This document shows positions 28,003 through 35,862 of a stretch of DNA of 64,000 nt, in pieces (position 1 is the stretch's first letter; each line of letters starts with the position of its first letter). The DNA comes from Crassaminicella profunda (GTDB taxonomy: Bacteria > Bacillota > Clostridia > Peptostreptococcales > Thermotaleaceae): assembly GCF_019884785.1 (NCBI RefSeq), contig NZ_CP082326.1, positions 2,225,355 through 2,289,354 on the forward strand, given 5' to 3'. The notes under the pieces were generated by a model, which was given only the letters and a program-made list of their open reading frames with translations, did not search any database and was not told the origin of the DNA. Made by a program: the position numbers and the translations under genes.

Positions 28003-29406
28003 TTATGCCTTCACACATTCTTCAATAGCTACTATTAATTTATCAATATCCTCTTTCATATGCACTTCTGTTACACAATACAAAGCACTTTCTCCTAGCT
28101 CTGGAAAATCTTTAGTCAAATCCTTTCCACCAAATATATTTCTTTCTCTTAACATTCTATTGATTTCTTTTACTGTTTTCTTGGTTCCATCAAAATTCAC
28201 TATAAACTCTTTAAAGTTTACAGCATCAAATAAAGAACCTTTTACTCCTTTTATTTCATTTAATCGCTTTATGGCATACTGAGATTTTTGCATAATAGTT
28301 TGGCCTAATTCAAACATACCAGCAGGTCCCATAGTTGCTAGATACACGCCTGCCGTAATCCCCCAAAGAGCTGTCTGTGTCCCTACATATTCTTTTCCTT
28401 CATGTCTGTGATGACCAAAAGAAGTTCTGTCATAGGCTACATCTCCAAAACCATACTCCCCTTCAGCACTAGTCGGTGCTATCCCAAATAGACGAGATGG
28501 AAATTCCATGACAAATTTTTCTTCATCACGAGTAGCCATAAAGCCTGATTGTCCTCCGCCATAATTCATATGCATCCCTAATGGCTGTAAATCTCCACTA
28601 ATAATATCTGCACCATATCCACTTGGAGGTGTCAATACCCCTAAAGAACTTGGATCTACCCCTACTACACTAAGAGCACCAACGTCATGTGCAATATCAG
28701 AAATTTCTTGTCCATGTTCTTCAATAAATCCTAGGAAAGAAGGATTTTCGAAAAATACTGCTGCTGTTTTTTCAGAAATCTTTTTCTTTAAATCTTCAAG
28801 ATCTAATTGCCCTGTTTTCATATCATAATCTACTTTGATAAGCGTTAAATCTGGTTCACAATAATTTTTTATAATCAAATGTTTCTCTTCATCCATTGCT
28901 TTTGGCACTAATATTTCATTTCTTCCTGTTATTCTTCCTGCCATTCTAATAGCTGTAGCTGCTGCTTGTGCTCCATCCATTGTTGGAACATTTACTACAT
29001 CCATATCTACAAGTTCTGCAACTAAGCTTTGATATTCAAACAATGATTGAAATCTTCCAAAGTCATTATATGGCTCTCCACCATACGCAGTTAAAAACTC
29101 TCCTCTTGAATTAATTTCATCGCATATAGCTGGTACATAATGTTGCCAACAACCAGCCCCTAAGAAGCTAATATTATCGTTACAAGTTTTGTTTTTCTTA
29201 AGTAGCCCTTCTACATGTCTCTTTAAAGCATATTCAGATTTGAAAGGCTTTGGAAAATTCATATTTTCCTTCAATTTAATTTCTTCTGGTACTTCTGCAT
29301 GAAGTTCTTCAAGACTATTGAGTCCTATTTCCTTTAACATCTCCTGTTGTACTTCTAAAACTGAATTTGGAATATATGGGTGTGATTTGAATCCTTGTAT
29401 ACTCAT
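28003..29406 (-). CDS. gcvPA: Divergent glycine dehydrogenase (decarboxylating) subunit 1-like protein (GcvPA-like)
   Basis: A 467-residue protein related to GcvPA, with FLGAGCWQHYVPAICDEINSR and VPTMDGAQAAATAIRMA recognisable. In normal GcvPA the segment TAYTPYQAEISQGTLQ follows; here it is TAYGGEPYNDFGRFQ. The normal GGPHAGF loop is GGGQSGF, and the REQHIRREKATSN(I/V)C block is replaced by DRTSFGHHRHEGKEYVGTQT. These positions line the active site of the P-protein, so a changed substrate is likely (inference). It has a GGAGGG site and follows the SDR gene by 80 bases. Confidence 0.85.
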   Translation of the reverse strand: MSIQGFKSHPYIPNSVLEVQQEMLKEIGLNSLEELHAEVPEEIKLKENMNFPKPFKSEYALKRHVEGLLKKNKTCNDNISFLGAGCWQHYVPAICDEINSRGEFLTAYGGEPYNDFGRFQSLFEYQSLVAELVDMDVVNVPTMDGAQAAATAIRMAGRITGRNEILVPKAMDEEKHLIIKNYCEPDLTLIKVDYDMKTGQLDLEDLKKKISEKTAAVFFENPSFLGFIEEHGQEISDIAHDVGALSVVGVDPSSLGVLTPPSGYGADIISGDLQPLGMHMNYGGGQSGFMATRDEEKFVMEFPSRLFGIAPTSAEGEYGFGDVAYDRTSFGHHRHEGKEYVGTQTALWGITAGVYLATMGPAGMFELGQTIMQKSQYAIKRLNEIKGVKGSLFDAVNFKEFIVNFDGTKKTVKEINRMLRERNIFGGKDLTKDFPELGESALYCVTEVHMKEDIDKLIVAIEECVKA

Positions 29407-29486
29407 TTATTTTCCCTCCTACGTGGTTCTTTATTTTTACGATTTTGCTAAAATTAAAATATTTCCATAACTACATTGAAAATTAA

Positions 29487-30281
29487 TTATGCAATGCCCC
29501 CACCATCAACTACAACTGCACTACCTGTAATCCAACTTGAAAGATCACTTGCTAAGAATAACACTGCTTTTGCAATATCTTCTGTAGTTCCAAGCCTTCC
29601 AAGGGGTCTATCTTTACCACAATCAACAAGGTATTCCTCCTGTGACTTTTCATCTACTACTAACCCTGTTTGACGGCCTTCATCTCTAAGCATTGCTGTA
29701 TCAGTGTCTCCAGGATTAACACTATTCACACGAATATTTTCTTTCCCATGATCAATTGCCATAGCACGAGTTAAATTAACAATTCCACCTTTTACTGCAC
29801 AATAAGCTGCCGCATCATCTCCACCTTTTAGTCCCCATCCAGAACCTGTATTGATAATACTACCACCGCCACCTGCTGCCATAATTGGAATCACATGCTT
29901 TGATAATAAATATGTACCTTTTAATCCTACATCCAATACAAAATCCCATTCTTTTTCTTCTAACCCCACAACTGTTTTTCTCACTGTAACCCCTGCATTA
30001 TTAAATAAAATATCAATATGTCCAAACTTTTCTTTAATGGTTTCAACAACTGTTTTCACATTTTCAATAGATGTAACATCACATTTTAAAAATTCTGCTA
30101 CTCTTCCTTCTTTTCTAATACGTTCAGCTTCTTCTTCTCCCTTTGGATTTACATCAAGCATTGCTACTTTTGCACCATACGCTGATAAAATCTGTGCTGT
30201 TGCCAATCCAATTCCCCCAGCTGATCCTGAAATAACCGCTACCTTACCTTCTAATGATAAAAAATCTTTTTTCTGTAACAT
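29487..30281 (-). CDS. SDR family NAD-dependent oxidoreductase
   Basis: A 264-residue short-chain dehydrogenase. The dinucleotide motif is SGSAGGIG (residues 18-25), Asp43 after the second strand favours NAD over NADP, the NNAG motif is at 94-97, and the catalytic triad is Ser147, Tyr160 and Lys164 (YCAVK). It ends in DGGG, the usual SDR tail. It should oxidise an alcohol or reduce a ketone. As the first gene after the sigma-54 promoter it probably acts on the substrate or product of the GcvP-like pair. The specific substrate is unknown. Confidence 0.88.
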   Translation of the reverse strand: MLQKKDFLSLEGKVAVISGSAGGIGLATAQILSAYGAKVAMLDVNPKGEEEAERIRKEGRVAEFLKCDVTSIENVKTVVETIKEKFGHIDILFNNAGVTVRKTVVGLEEKEWDFVLDVGLKGTYLLSKHVIPIMAAGGGGSIINTGSGWGLKGGDDAAAYCAVKGGIVNLTRAMAIDHGKENIRVNSVNPGDTDTAMLRDEGRQTGLVVDEKSQEEYLVDCGKDRPLGRLGTTEDIAKAVLFLASDLSSWITGSAVVVDGGGIA

Positions 30282-30357
30282 GTAAACCCCTCCTAATATC
30301 TTTTTTCAGTTTGGACTTTTTAATTTTCCCTTATATATTTCTACATAATGTAACATA

Positions 30358-30373
30358 TGCACAGACCATGCCA
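30358..30373 (-). promoter_or_regulatory. Sigma-54 (-24/-12) promoter of the SDR-GcvP-like operon
   Basis: The minus strand reads TTGGCATGGTCTGTGCAT. The GG and GC pairs have the exact sigma-54 spacing (consensus TGGCAC-N5-TTGCA; here TGGCAT-GGTCT-GTGCA). The predicted start is near 30347, about 66 bases before the SDR start codon. A sigma-54 activator is encoded divergently next door and rpoN is present at 3.7-5.1 kb. Confidence 0.82.
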
Positions 30374-30465
30374 AAAGATGATATTTTGTGAATGATTTTT
30401 ATTTTCTTGATATTTTTCCTGAATTTCCTTTGTTTTCAGTATTTAATTCGTTTAATTATTATTTA

Positions 30466-30550
30466 ATTCCAAGTTTACTAAAAATATCCTAGTTGGAATT
30501 CACTAAATTTTCTTTCTATTCTTATTGTTTTTTGCCAATTTTGTCAAAAT
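30466..30550. promoter_or_regulatory. Possible activator binding sites between the divergent genes
   Basis: The 347-base spacer between the SDR gene and the activator gene contains two symmetric motifs at enhancer distance from the -24/-12 promoter: ATTCCAA...TTGGAAT (30466-30472 and 30493-30499, 20 bases apart) and the near-palindrome ATTTTGTCAAAAT (30538-30550), which ends just before the -35 box of the activator promoter. Either could bind the adjacent regulator. This is inference from symmetry and position. Confidence 0.4.
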
Positions 30551-30552
30551 AA

Positions 30553-30581
30553 TTGTCACACATTTCAAATTGTTTTATAAT
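30553..30581 (+). promoter_or_regulatory. Sigma-A promoter of the sigma-54 activator gene
   Basis: TTGTCA (30553-30558) and a perfect TATAAT (30576-30581) are separated by 17 bases, about 40 bases before the ribosome site of the activator gene. Confidence 0.78.
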
Positions 30582-30628
30582 AAGAGTATACATATTTTAC
30601 CACAAATTATTATAAAGAGGTGTTCCTT

Positions 30629-32377
30629 ATGATCTCACTTGTAGCAGTTCGTCCTAGTCTTCAAAAAATCATCACTAGTATATCTAGTACTTTTGACATT
30701 GAAGTTGCTATTTTTGACAGTCAATATCATTTAGTTACCTGTACCCCAAACTACTTAGAACAAAAAGGAAAAAGTGTACATACCCCTTCTTTAGAAGAAG
30801 TTCTTTCTTGTGGAAATGTCTTAGTAAACAAGCCTGGTCATATGAAATCCTGTATTGGATGTCGTTTCAAAGATCACTGCCCTGCAACAATAGAAATATT
30901 AAATTGCATCAAGTTCCAAAACGAATCCATCGGTGTCATCGCTTTAACTTCTTTTACAAAAGAAGGTCATGATAGACTTACAGAAAATGAAAATGCCTAT
31001 CTAAACATTTTAACGGAAATTTCAGATTTAGTAGCCATGATTGCTCTACAAAAGCATAAAAAAGATGCATTGATTCATTTAGATAAAATCCTTCAGTTAG
31101 TTATGGATTCATCAAAGTCTAGCTTATTTGTCATAGACAAAGACGGCTTTGTTACACACTGCAATCATTCTGCTCTTAAATTATTTTCTTTTTGTAATCT
31201 TCACACAAACTCTCTCTATAATATCCTTCCTGAAGCAATTATAGAGGAAATTTTAGAAGGAGATATGATTTCAAAAAAATATGTTAAAAACGAAAAATTT
31301 GATATTTTCATCTCTTCATCACCCATAAAAACAAATCATGATTTTGTTGGATCTGTAGTACGCATAGAAGAAAATAAAAATTTAAAGGAAAATAAAAAAA
31401 ACATAAGAGGAACAGATCATCAATTTTCCCTAGATAATATGAAAGGAAATAGTAACACAATCCAAACCCTAAAAATCAAAGTACAAAAAATAGCAAAAAG
31501 TACTTCATCTGTTTTAATAACTGGTGAAACTGGCACAGGAAAAGAATTATTAGCAAAAGCCATCCATTATAATAGCAATCGTTCAGACTTTCCTCTTATT
31601 TCTATCAACTGTGCTAGCATTCCTGAAAGTCTTTTTGAAAGTGAATTATTTGGGTATGAAGAAGGCGCTTTTACAGGAGCTAAAAAAGGTGGAAAACCAG
31701 GGCGTATTGAATTAGCTCAAGGGGGTACCCTATTTTTAGATGAAATTGGAGAAATGCCTTTATTTATGCAATCTAAGCTTTTAAGAGTTCTCCAAGAACG
31801 TACTATTGAAAGAGTAGGGGGTATCCGTTCTATTCCTATTGATATAAGAATTATAGCTGCTACAAATCAAAATTTAGAAGAACTGGTATCAAAAAAAGAA
31901 TTTCGAGCAGATCTTTATTACCGATTAAATGTTATTCCTTTAAAGTTACCTCCTCTTCGAGAAAGAAAAGAGGATATTGAAATTTTAGCCATGCACTTTT
32001 TAAAAAAATATAACTTAAAATTAGACAAACGATTAATCTATTTTTCTTCTGATGCCTTATCTTCACTGAAAACTTATCATTGGCCTGGTAATGTACGTGA
32101 ACTAGAAAACGCAGTAGAATATGCTGTAAATATGGAGGAAGAAAATATTATCTCCCGTAATAACCTTCCCGAAAAAATTTTGAAATCTAATTGTATAAAC
32201 AAAAATGAATTAGTTATAAGAAAAAAGATCAAAAATATAGAAATAGAAGCCATTCAAGGAGCTTTAGATAAATATGGATGGGATGTAAAAGGAAAAACTG
32301 AGGCTGCAAAGGAACTAGGAATAGGACTCAGAACCTTATACAGAAAACTAAAAGCTTTCGAAGGTACCCATGAATAG
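30629..32377 (+). CDS. Sigma-54-dependent Fis-family transcriptional activator
   Basis: A 582-residue enhancer-binding protein. The ATG at 30629 is chosen because AGAGGTG lies six bases before it. The N-terminal sensor (1-150) is GAF-like with a cysteine group (Cys61, SCIGCRFKDHC at 74-84, Cys93). A PAS-like segment covers about 150-250. The AAA+ domain has Walker A GETGTGKE (299-306), the sigma-54 contact loop GAFTGA (346-351) and Walker B GGTLFLDEIGE (366-376). A Fis-type helix-turn-helix ends the protein (TEAAKELGIGLRTLYRKLKAF). There is no response-regulator receiver domain, so it should respond to a small molecule. It is divergent from, and probably controls, the SDR-GcvP-like operon. 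Confidence 0.92.
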   Translation: MISLVAVRPSLQKIITSISSTFDIEVAIFDSQYHLVTCTPNYLEQKGKSVHTPSLEEVLSCGNVLVNKPGHMKSCIGCRFKDHCPATIEILNCIKFQNESIGVIALTSFTKEGHDRLTENENAYLNILTEISDLVAMIALQKHKKDALIHLDKILQLVMDSSKSSLFVIDKDGFVTHCNHSALKLFSFCNLHTNSLYNILPEAIIEEILEGDMISKKYVKNEKFDIFISSSPIKTNHDFVGSVVRIEENKNLKENKKNIRGTDHQFSLDNMKGNSNTIQTLKIKVQKIAKSTSSVLITGETGTGKELLAKAIHYNSNRSDFPLISINCASIPESLFESELFGYEEGAFTGAKKGGKPGRIELAQGGTLFLDEIGEMPLFMQSKLLRVLQERTIERVGGIRSIPIDIRIIAATNQNLEELVSKKEFRADLYYRLNVIPLKLPPLRERKEDIEILAMHFLKKYNLKLDKRLIYFSSDALSSLKTYHWPGNVRELENAVEYAVNMEEENIISRNNLPEKILKSNCINKNELVIRKKIKNIEIEAIQGALDKYGWDVKGKTEAAKELGIGLRTLYRKLKAFEGTHE

Positions 32378-32573
32378 ATTTAAATTTTCTTGATACCATA
32401 ATCCAAAGATTATTTTTGAATATTCAAGCATTTAAATTTGAAGGAGATTTTTCATAAAACATATTGTATACATGGTAGAAGTGTGGTAATATTATGCCAT
32501 AGTCTTTTATCGAAACACAATTGTACTCGTATAACGTACAGTCAAATCATAAAAATAGTAGGAGGAATTGCAA

Positions 32574-33857
32574 GTGAAACATATAAAAATAGGATTATTA
32601 GGTCTAGGAAATATTGGTAAGGGTGTATGGAACATTGTAGAAAATAATAAAGATAAAGTAGAAAACTATCTTGGAAACAGTTTAGAAATTAAGAAAATTT
32701 TAGTTAGAAATATACACAAAAATAGAGATATTAACGTACCAGAAGAAATATTAACCACTAACCCTAAAGAAATCATTCAAGATCCTGAAATTGATATCAT
32801 CGTTGAGGTAATAGGCGGAATAGATACTGCTTTTGAATATATTAAGGAATCCTTCCAAAATGGAAAGCATGTTGTTACAGCTAACAAAGCAGTTATTGCA
32901 ACCCATGGTGATATTCTCCATAAATTAGCAAAAGCGTCAGGCGTATCATTAAGATATGAAGCAAGTGTAGGTGGAGGAATCCCTATTATTAATACTTTAA
33001 CACAAAGTCTTTCTGCAAATAAATTTGATGAAATTGTAGGAATTATAAATGGAACAACAAACTATATCCTTACACAAATGAGTGACTTTGGGATGGATTT
33101 TAATGAAGCTTTAAAATTAGCTCAAGAAAAAGGTTATGCAGAAGCAGATCCAACATCTGATATTGAAGGAGAAGATGCAGCTTTCAAGTTATCTATTTTA
33201 ATTTCTGAAGCCTTTGGCATAAGAATTTCTCCTAAAGATATCCCGAGAGAAGGAATCACTAAAATTTCTAAAAAAGATATTGAATATGCCTCTCAATTAG
33301 GCTATAAAATTAAATTATTTGCTACTGCAAAAAAAGATGAAAATAATTTTAAGTTCTATGTACACCCTACATTAATACCAATAAACCATCCATTAGCTTC
33401 TGTAAGTAATGAATTCAATGCACTATTTATTCGTGGAAATGCAGTAGGAGAATTGATGCTTTATGGTAAAGGAGCAGGTTCTATGCCTACTGGAAGTGCT
33501 GTAGTAGGAGATATTTTAGAAATTGGTAAACTCATTGAAACCGACTACAAAGCTCAATCTACTGATTCTTTTAAGGAAACAGATTTAAATATTATTGGTG
33601 AAGGCATTGGTCAATATTATATTCATACAGAAGTAATAGACGAACCCGGAGTACTTGGAAAAATTGCATCTACATTCTCAAGGTATGATATCAGCTTAAA
33701 ATCTGTAGTACAAAGAGCAAGGGGTAACCACTTTGTTCCTCTCATCTTCATCACTCATGAAGTAGATCGTTCTCAATTAGATAAAGCATTAGAAGAAATA
33801 AAGTCCAATGGATTAGTAAATGAAATTGCAAGTATATTAAGAGTAGAAAATCTATAA
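32574..33857 (+). CDS. hom: Homoserine dehydrogenase
   Basis: A 427-residue enzyme that reduces aspartate semialdehyde to homoserine for threonine and methionine synthesis. It has the N-terminal GLLGLGNIGKGVW nucleotide loop, the EVIGGIDTAFEYI segment, TANKAVIATHG, the catalytic region VGGGIPIINTL with NGTTNYILTQM, and a C-terminal ACT domain (about 350-427) for feedback control. A GTG start at 32574 fits the AGGAGG site (8-base spacing) better than the TTG two codons earlier. It stands alone. No T-box or other riboswitch was recognised in the 196 bases upstream. Confidence 0.94.
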   Translation: MKHIKIGLLGLGNIGKGVWNIVENNKDKVENYLGNSLEIKKILVRNIHKNRDINVPEEILTTNPKEIIQDPEIDIIVEVIGGIDTAFEYIKESFQNGKHVVTANKAVIATHGDILHKLAKASGVSLRYEASVGGGIPIINTLTQSLSANKFDEIVGIINGTTNYILTQMSDFGMDFNEALKLAQEKGYAEADPTSDIEGEDAAFKLSILISEAFGIRISPKDIPREGITKISKKDIEYASQLGYKIKLFATAKKDENNFKFYVHPTLIPINHPLASVSNEFNALFIRGNAVGELMLYGKGAGSMPTGSAVVGDILEIGKLIETDYKAQSTDSFKETDLNIIGEGIGQYYIHTEVIDEPGVLGKIASTFSRYDISLKSVVQRARGNHFVPLIFITHEVDRSQLDKALEEIKSNGLVNEIASILRVENL

Positions 33858-33858
33858 T

Positions 33859-33898
33859 AAAAAGTCAACAGGATTAATATCCTGTTGACTTTTTATTT
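33859..33898. terminator. Bidirectional terminator between hom and rarA
   Basis: A 16-bp stem AAAAAGTCAACAGGAT/ATCCTGTTGACTTTTT with a 4-base loop is flanked by A and T tracts on both sides, so it serves both converging genes. Confidence 0.92.
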
Positions 33899-35224
33899 TC
33901 CTTTTAAATAATCCATTCTATGACGAATCTTTTTTTCGTATCCATTTTCTGTAGGAGCATAATATTTTGTCCCTATTAAAGAATCTGGTAAATACTGCTG
34001 TTTTACATAACCATTTGGATAATTATGTGGATATAAATATATGTTATCGTTTGTTACTTTACTATGGTTATTTTCCATCCTTCTAGCCGTCATATCCCTT
34101 ATATGTGTGGGTACCCCACCAATATCTTTATTTTTAATATCTTGTAAAGCTTTATTAATTCCTACGTAGCTTGCATTACTCTTCGGAGCTGTTGCTACAT
34201 AAACAGCTGCTTGAGCAAGAAGTATTCTTCCTTCAGGCATGCCAATAAATTGAACTGCTTGGGCAGCACTATTTGCAACAGCTAATGCATTTGGATCTGC
34301 ATTGCCTACATCTTCTGAAGCTGCAATAACAATTCTTCTAGCAATAAATACAGGGTCTTCTCCTCCATAAAGCATTCTAGCAAGGTAATGTAGCGCTGCA
34401 TCAGGATCTGATCCTCTCATACTTTTAATAAAAGCTGAAATCACATCATAATGAGCATCACGATTTTTATCATAATGAATATGCTTTTTTTGTAAACATT
34501 GTTCTACAACCTCAAGACTTATATAAACTTTTCCGTGTTCATTTTTTTCTGTAGTAAGTACTGCTAATTCTAACGCATTTAATGCTTTTCTTGCATCTCC
34601 ATTGGCAGCACTACATAGAAAACTCACAGCTTCCTCTTCTAAATGAACTTGAAACATGCCTAGTCCATTTTCAACATCTGTTACAGCTCTATGTATTACT
34701 TTTTTCATTGCAATTTCATCTAATAGTTTTAATTGAAACAACATAGATCTAGAAATTAATGCATTATTTACTTCAAAAAAAGGATTTTCCGTTGTAGCAC
34801 CGATCAATACGAGTGTACCATTTTCAACATATGGTAATAATCCATCTTGCTGCGCCTTATTAAATCGATGAATTTCATCTAAAAATAATATAGTTTTTTT
34901 ATTATACATGCCAAGAACATTCTCTGCTTCTTTTACTACTTCCTTTAAATCCTTTATTCCTGATGTAACTGCATTTAATTGAACAAAATTTGATTTTGTT
35001 GAATTTGCAATAATTCTCGCTAAGCTAGTTTTTCCGGTTCCTGGAGGTCCGTAAAGAATCAATGACGTAATTCGATCTGCCTTTATTGCCCTCCATAAGA
35101 GTTTTCCCTTTCCTAAAATATGCTCCTGCCCCACAAAGTCCTCTAATTTTTGTGGTTTTAATCTTTCTGCTAAAGGAGCATCTTTTTTTATATTTTGTTC
35201 TCTCACCATATCAAACAAGTCCAT
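33893..35224 (-). CDS. rarA: Replication-associated recombination protein A (RarA/MgsA, AAA+ ATPase)
   Basis: A 443-residue AAA+ clamp-loader-like ATPase. It has an N-terminal DLFD motif that resembles SSB/clamp-contact peptides, Walker [10 protein letters not shown], Walker [17 protein letters not shown], sensor GATTENP and the C-terminal tetramerisation domain with the motif [16 protein letters not shown]. It acts at stalled replication forks. The start at 35224 ([11 protein letters not shown]) is preferred, because AAAGGTG lies six bases before it and a GTG three codons upstream falls inside that site. Confidence 0.93.
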   Translation of the reverse strand: MDLFDMVREQNIKKDAPLAERLKPQKLEDFVGQEHILGKGKLLWRAIKADRITSLILYGPPGTGKTSLARIIANSTKSNFVQLNAVTSGIKDLKEVVKEAENVLGMYNKKTILFLDEIHRFNKAQQDGLLPYVENGTLVLIGATTENPFFEVNNALISRSMLFQLKLLDEIAMKKVIHRAVTDVENGLGMFQVHLEEEAVSFLCSAANGDARKALNALELAVLTTEKNEHGKVYISLEVVEQCLQKKHIHYDKNRDAHYDVISAFIKSMRGSDPDAALHYLARMLYGGEDPVFIARRIVIAASEDVGNADPNALAVANSAAQAVQFIGMPEGRILLAQAAVYVATAPKSNASYVGINKALQDIKNKDIGGVPTHIRDMTARRMENNHSKVTNDNIYLYPHNYPNGYVKQQYLPDSLIGTKYYAPTENGYEKKIRHRMDYLKGK

Positions 35225-35259
35225 ATTTCTCACCTTTTCTTTTGGAAATAAAAATTCAA

Positions 35260-35676
35260 TTACAGTGTATCATAGATCCTAATCATTCCAAAATATTTAA
35301 ATAGAAAACATTCCATGAAAACTCCTATGCTCACGCCAATAGTATAACAAACTAAATCACTCCACAAAAATCCAAAACCTAATACAAGTCCTCCTAGAAT
35401 CGTTTGTCGAATCCCATCAATCCAAGGAGCATGATACAATTGGGTAATTTCTATAAAATAAGAAAATAATACTGCAAAACTTCCTACAAATAACGTGGTT
35501 GCATTTTTGAATAATAATCCTATCAGTAGAAAAATCATTAACGCCCACAGTGTATCTCCTGCATAATCCCCTATCCATCTAGGTAAGTATGAAGCTAAAG
35601 TTCTTGAACTTAACCCTAGCAGAACAACAAAAATAATTAAAATGCTGTATATCCATCTATTTCTTTCTTTTATCAT
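35260..35676 (-). CDS. DUF2809 family membrane protein
   Basis: A 138-residue protein with four or five hydrophobic segments, including ILIIFVVLLGLSSR, DTLWALMIFLLIGLLF and LFVGSFAVLFSYFIEITQLYHAPWID. The motif GDYAGDTLWA and the conserved ExxQLYxAPWID fit the DUF2809 (YjgA-like VanZ-related) family. Its function is not known. The gene lies downstream of a structured RNA-like element and upstream of rarA on the same strand. Confidence 0.82.
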   Translation of the reverse strand: MIKERNRWIYSILIIFVVLLGLSSRTLASYLPRWIGDYAGDTLWALMIFLLIGLLFKNATTLFVGSFAVLFSYFIEITQLYHAPWIDGIRQTILGGLVLGFGFLWSDLVCYTIGVSIGVFMECFLFKYFGMIRIYDTL

Positions 35677-35710
35677 AATTTCATCACCTTTTCTATTCTC
35701 TATTATACAT

Positions 35711-35832
35711 AAAAAACACCTACAGGGTAGACTTTTTTAATTAAAACTTTCTCCTTCAGGTGAAGTAAAGTCTCCATCTGAAGTTTTCATGTTTTGCTCT
35801 AGCAAAACAAGTTCACTTGTCTACTCTGTAGG
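35711..35832 (-). repeat. 114-bp element with terminal inverted repeats and internal hairpins
   Basis: CCTACAGGGTAGAC (35719-35732) pairs with GTCTACTCTGTAGG (35819-35832), 13 of 14 positions. Inside are two hairpins: TGTTTTGC/GCAAAACA (35790-35809) and CTTCAG...CTGAAG (35754-35783) with an inner five-pair stem. As minus-strand RNA it forms a three-way junction followed by six U residues, so it could end the MATE transcript. Alternatively it is a small dispersed mobile or repeat element. It includes a 17-codon frame (35737-35790, MKTSDGDFTSPEGESFN) of unknown meaning. Confidence 0.55.
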
Positions 35833-35862
35833 ATACATTTTAAAATTTTTCAAGTACTTATC

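Noticed and set aside
32378-32573. T-box or other leader control of hom
   Set aside because: No T-box sequence, specifier stem or terminator/antiterminator pair could be found.
32438-32620. 60-codon frame upstream of hom
   Set aside because: It overlaps the start of hom in another frame and lacks homology or a strong ribosome site of its own.
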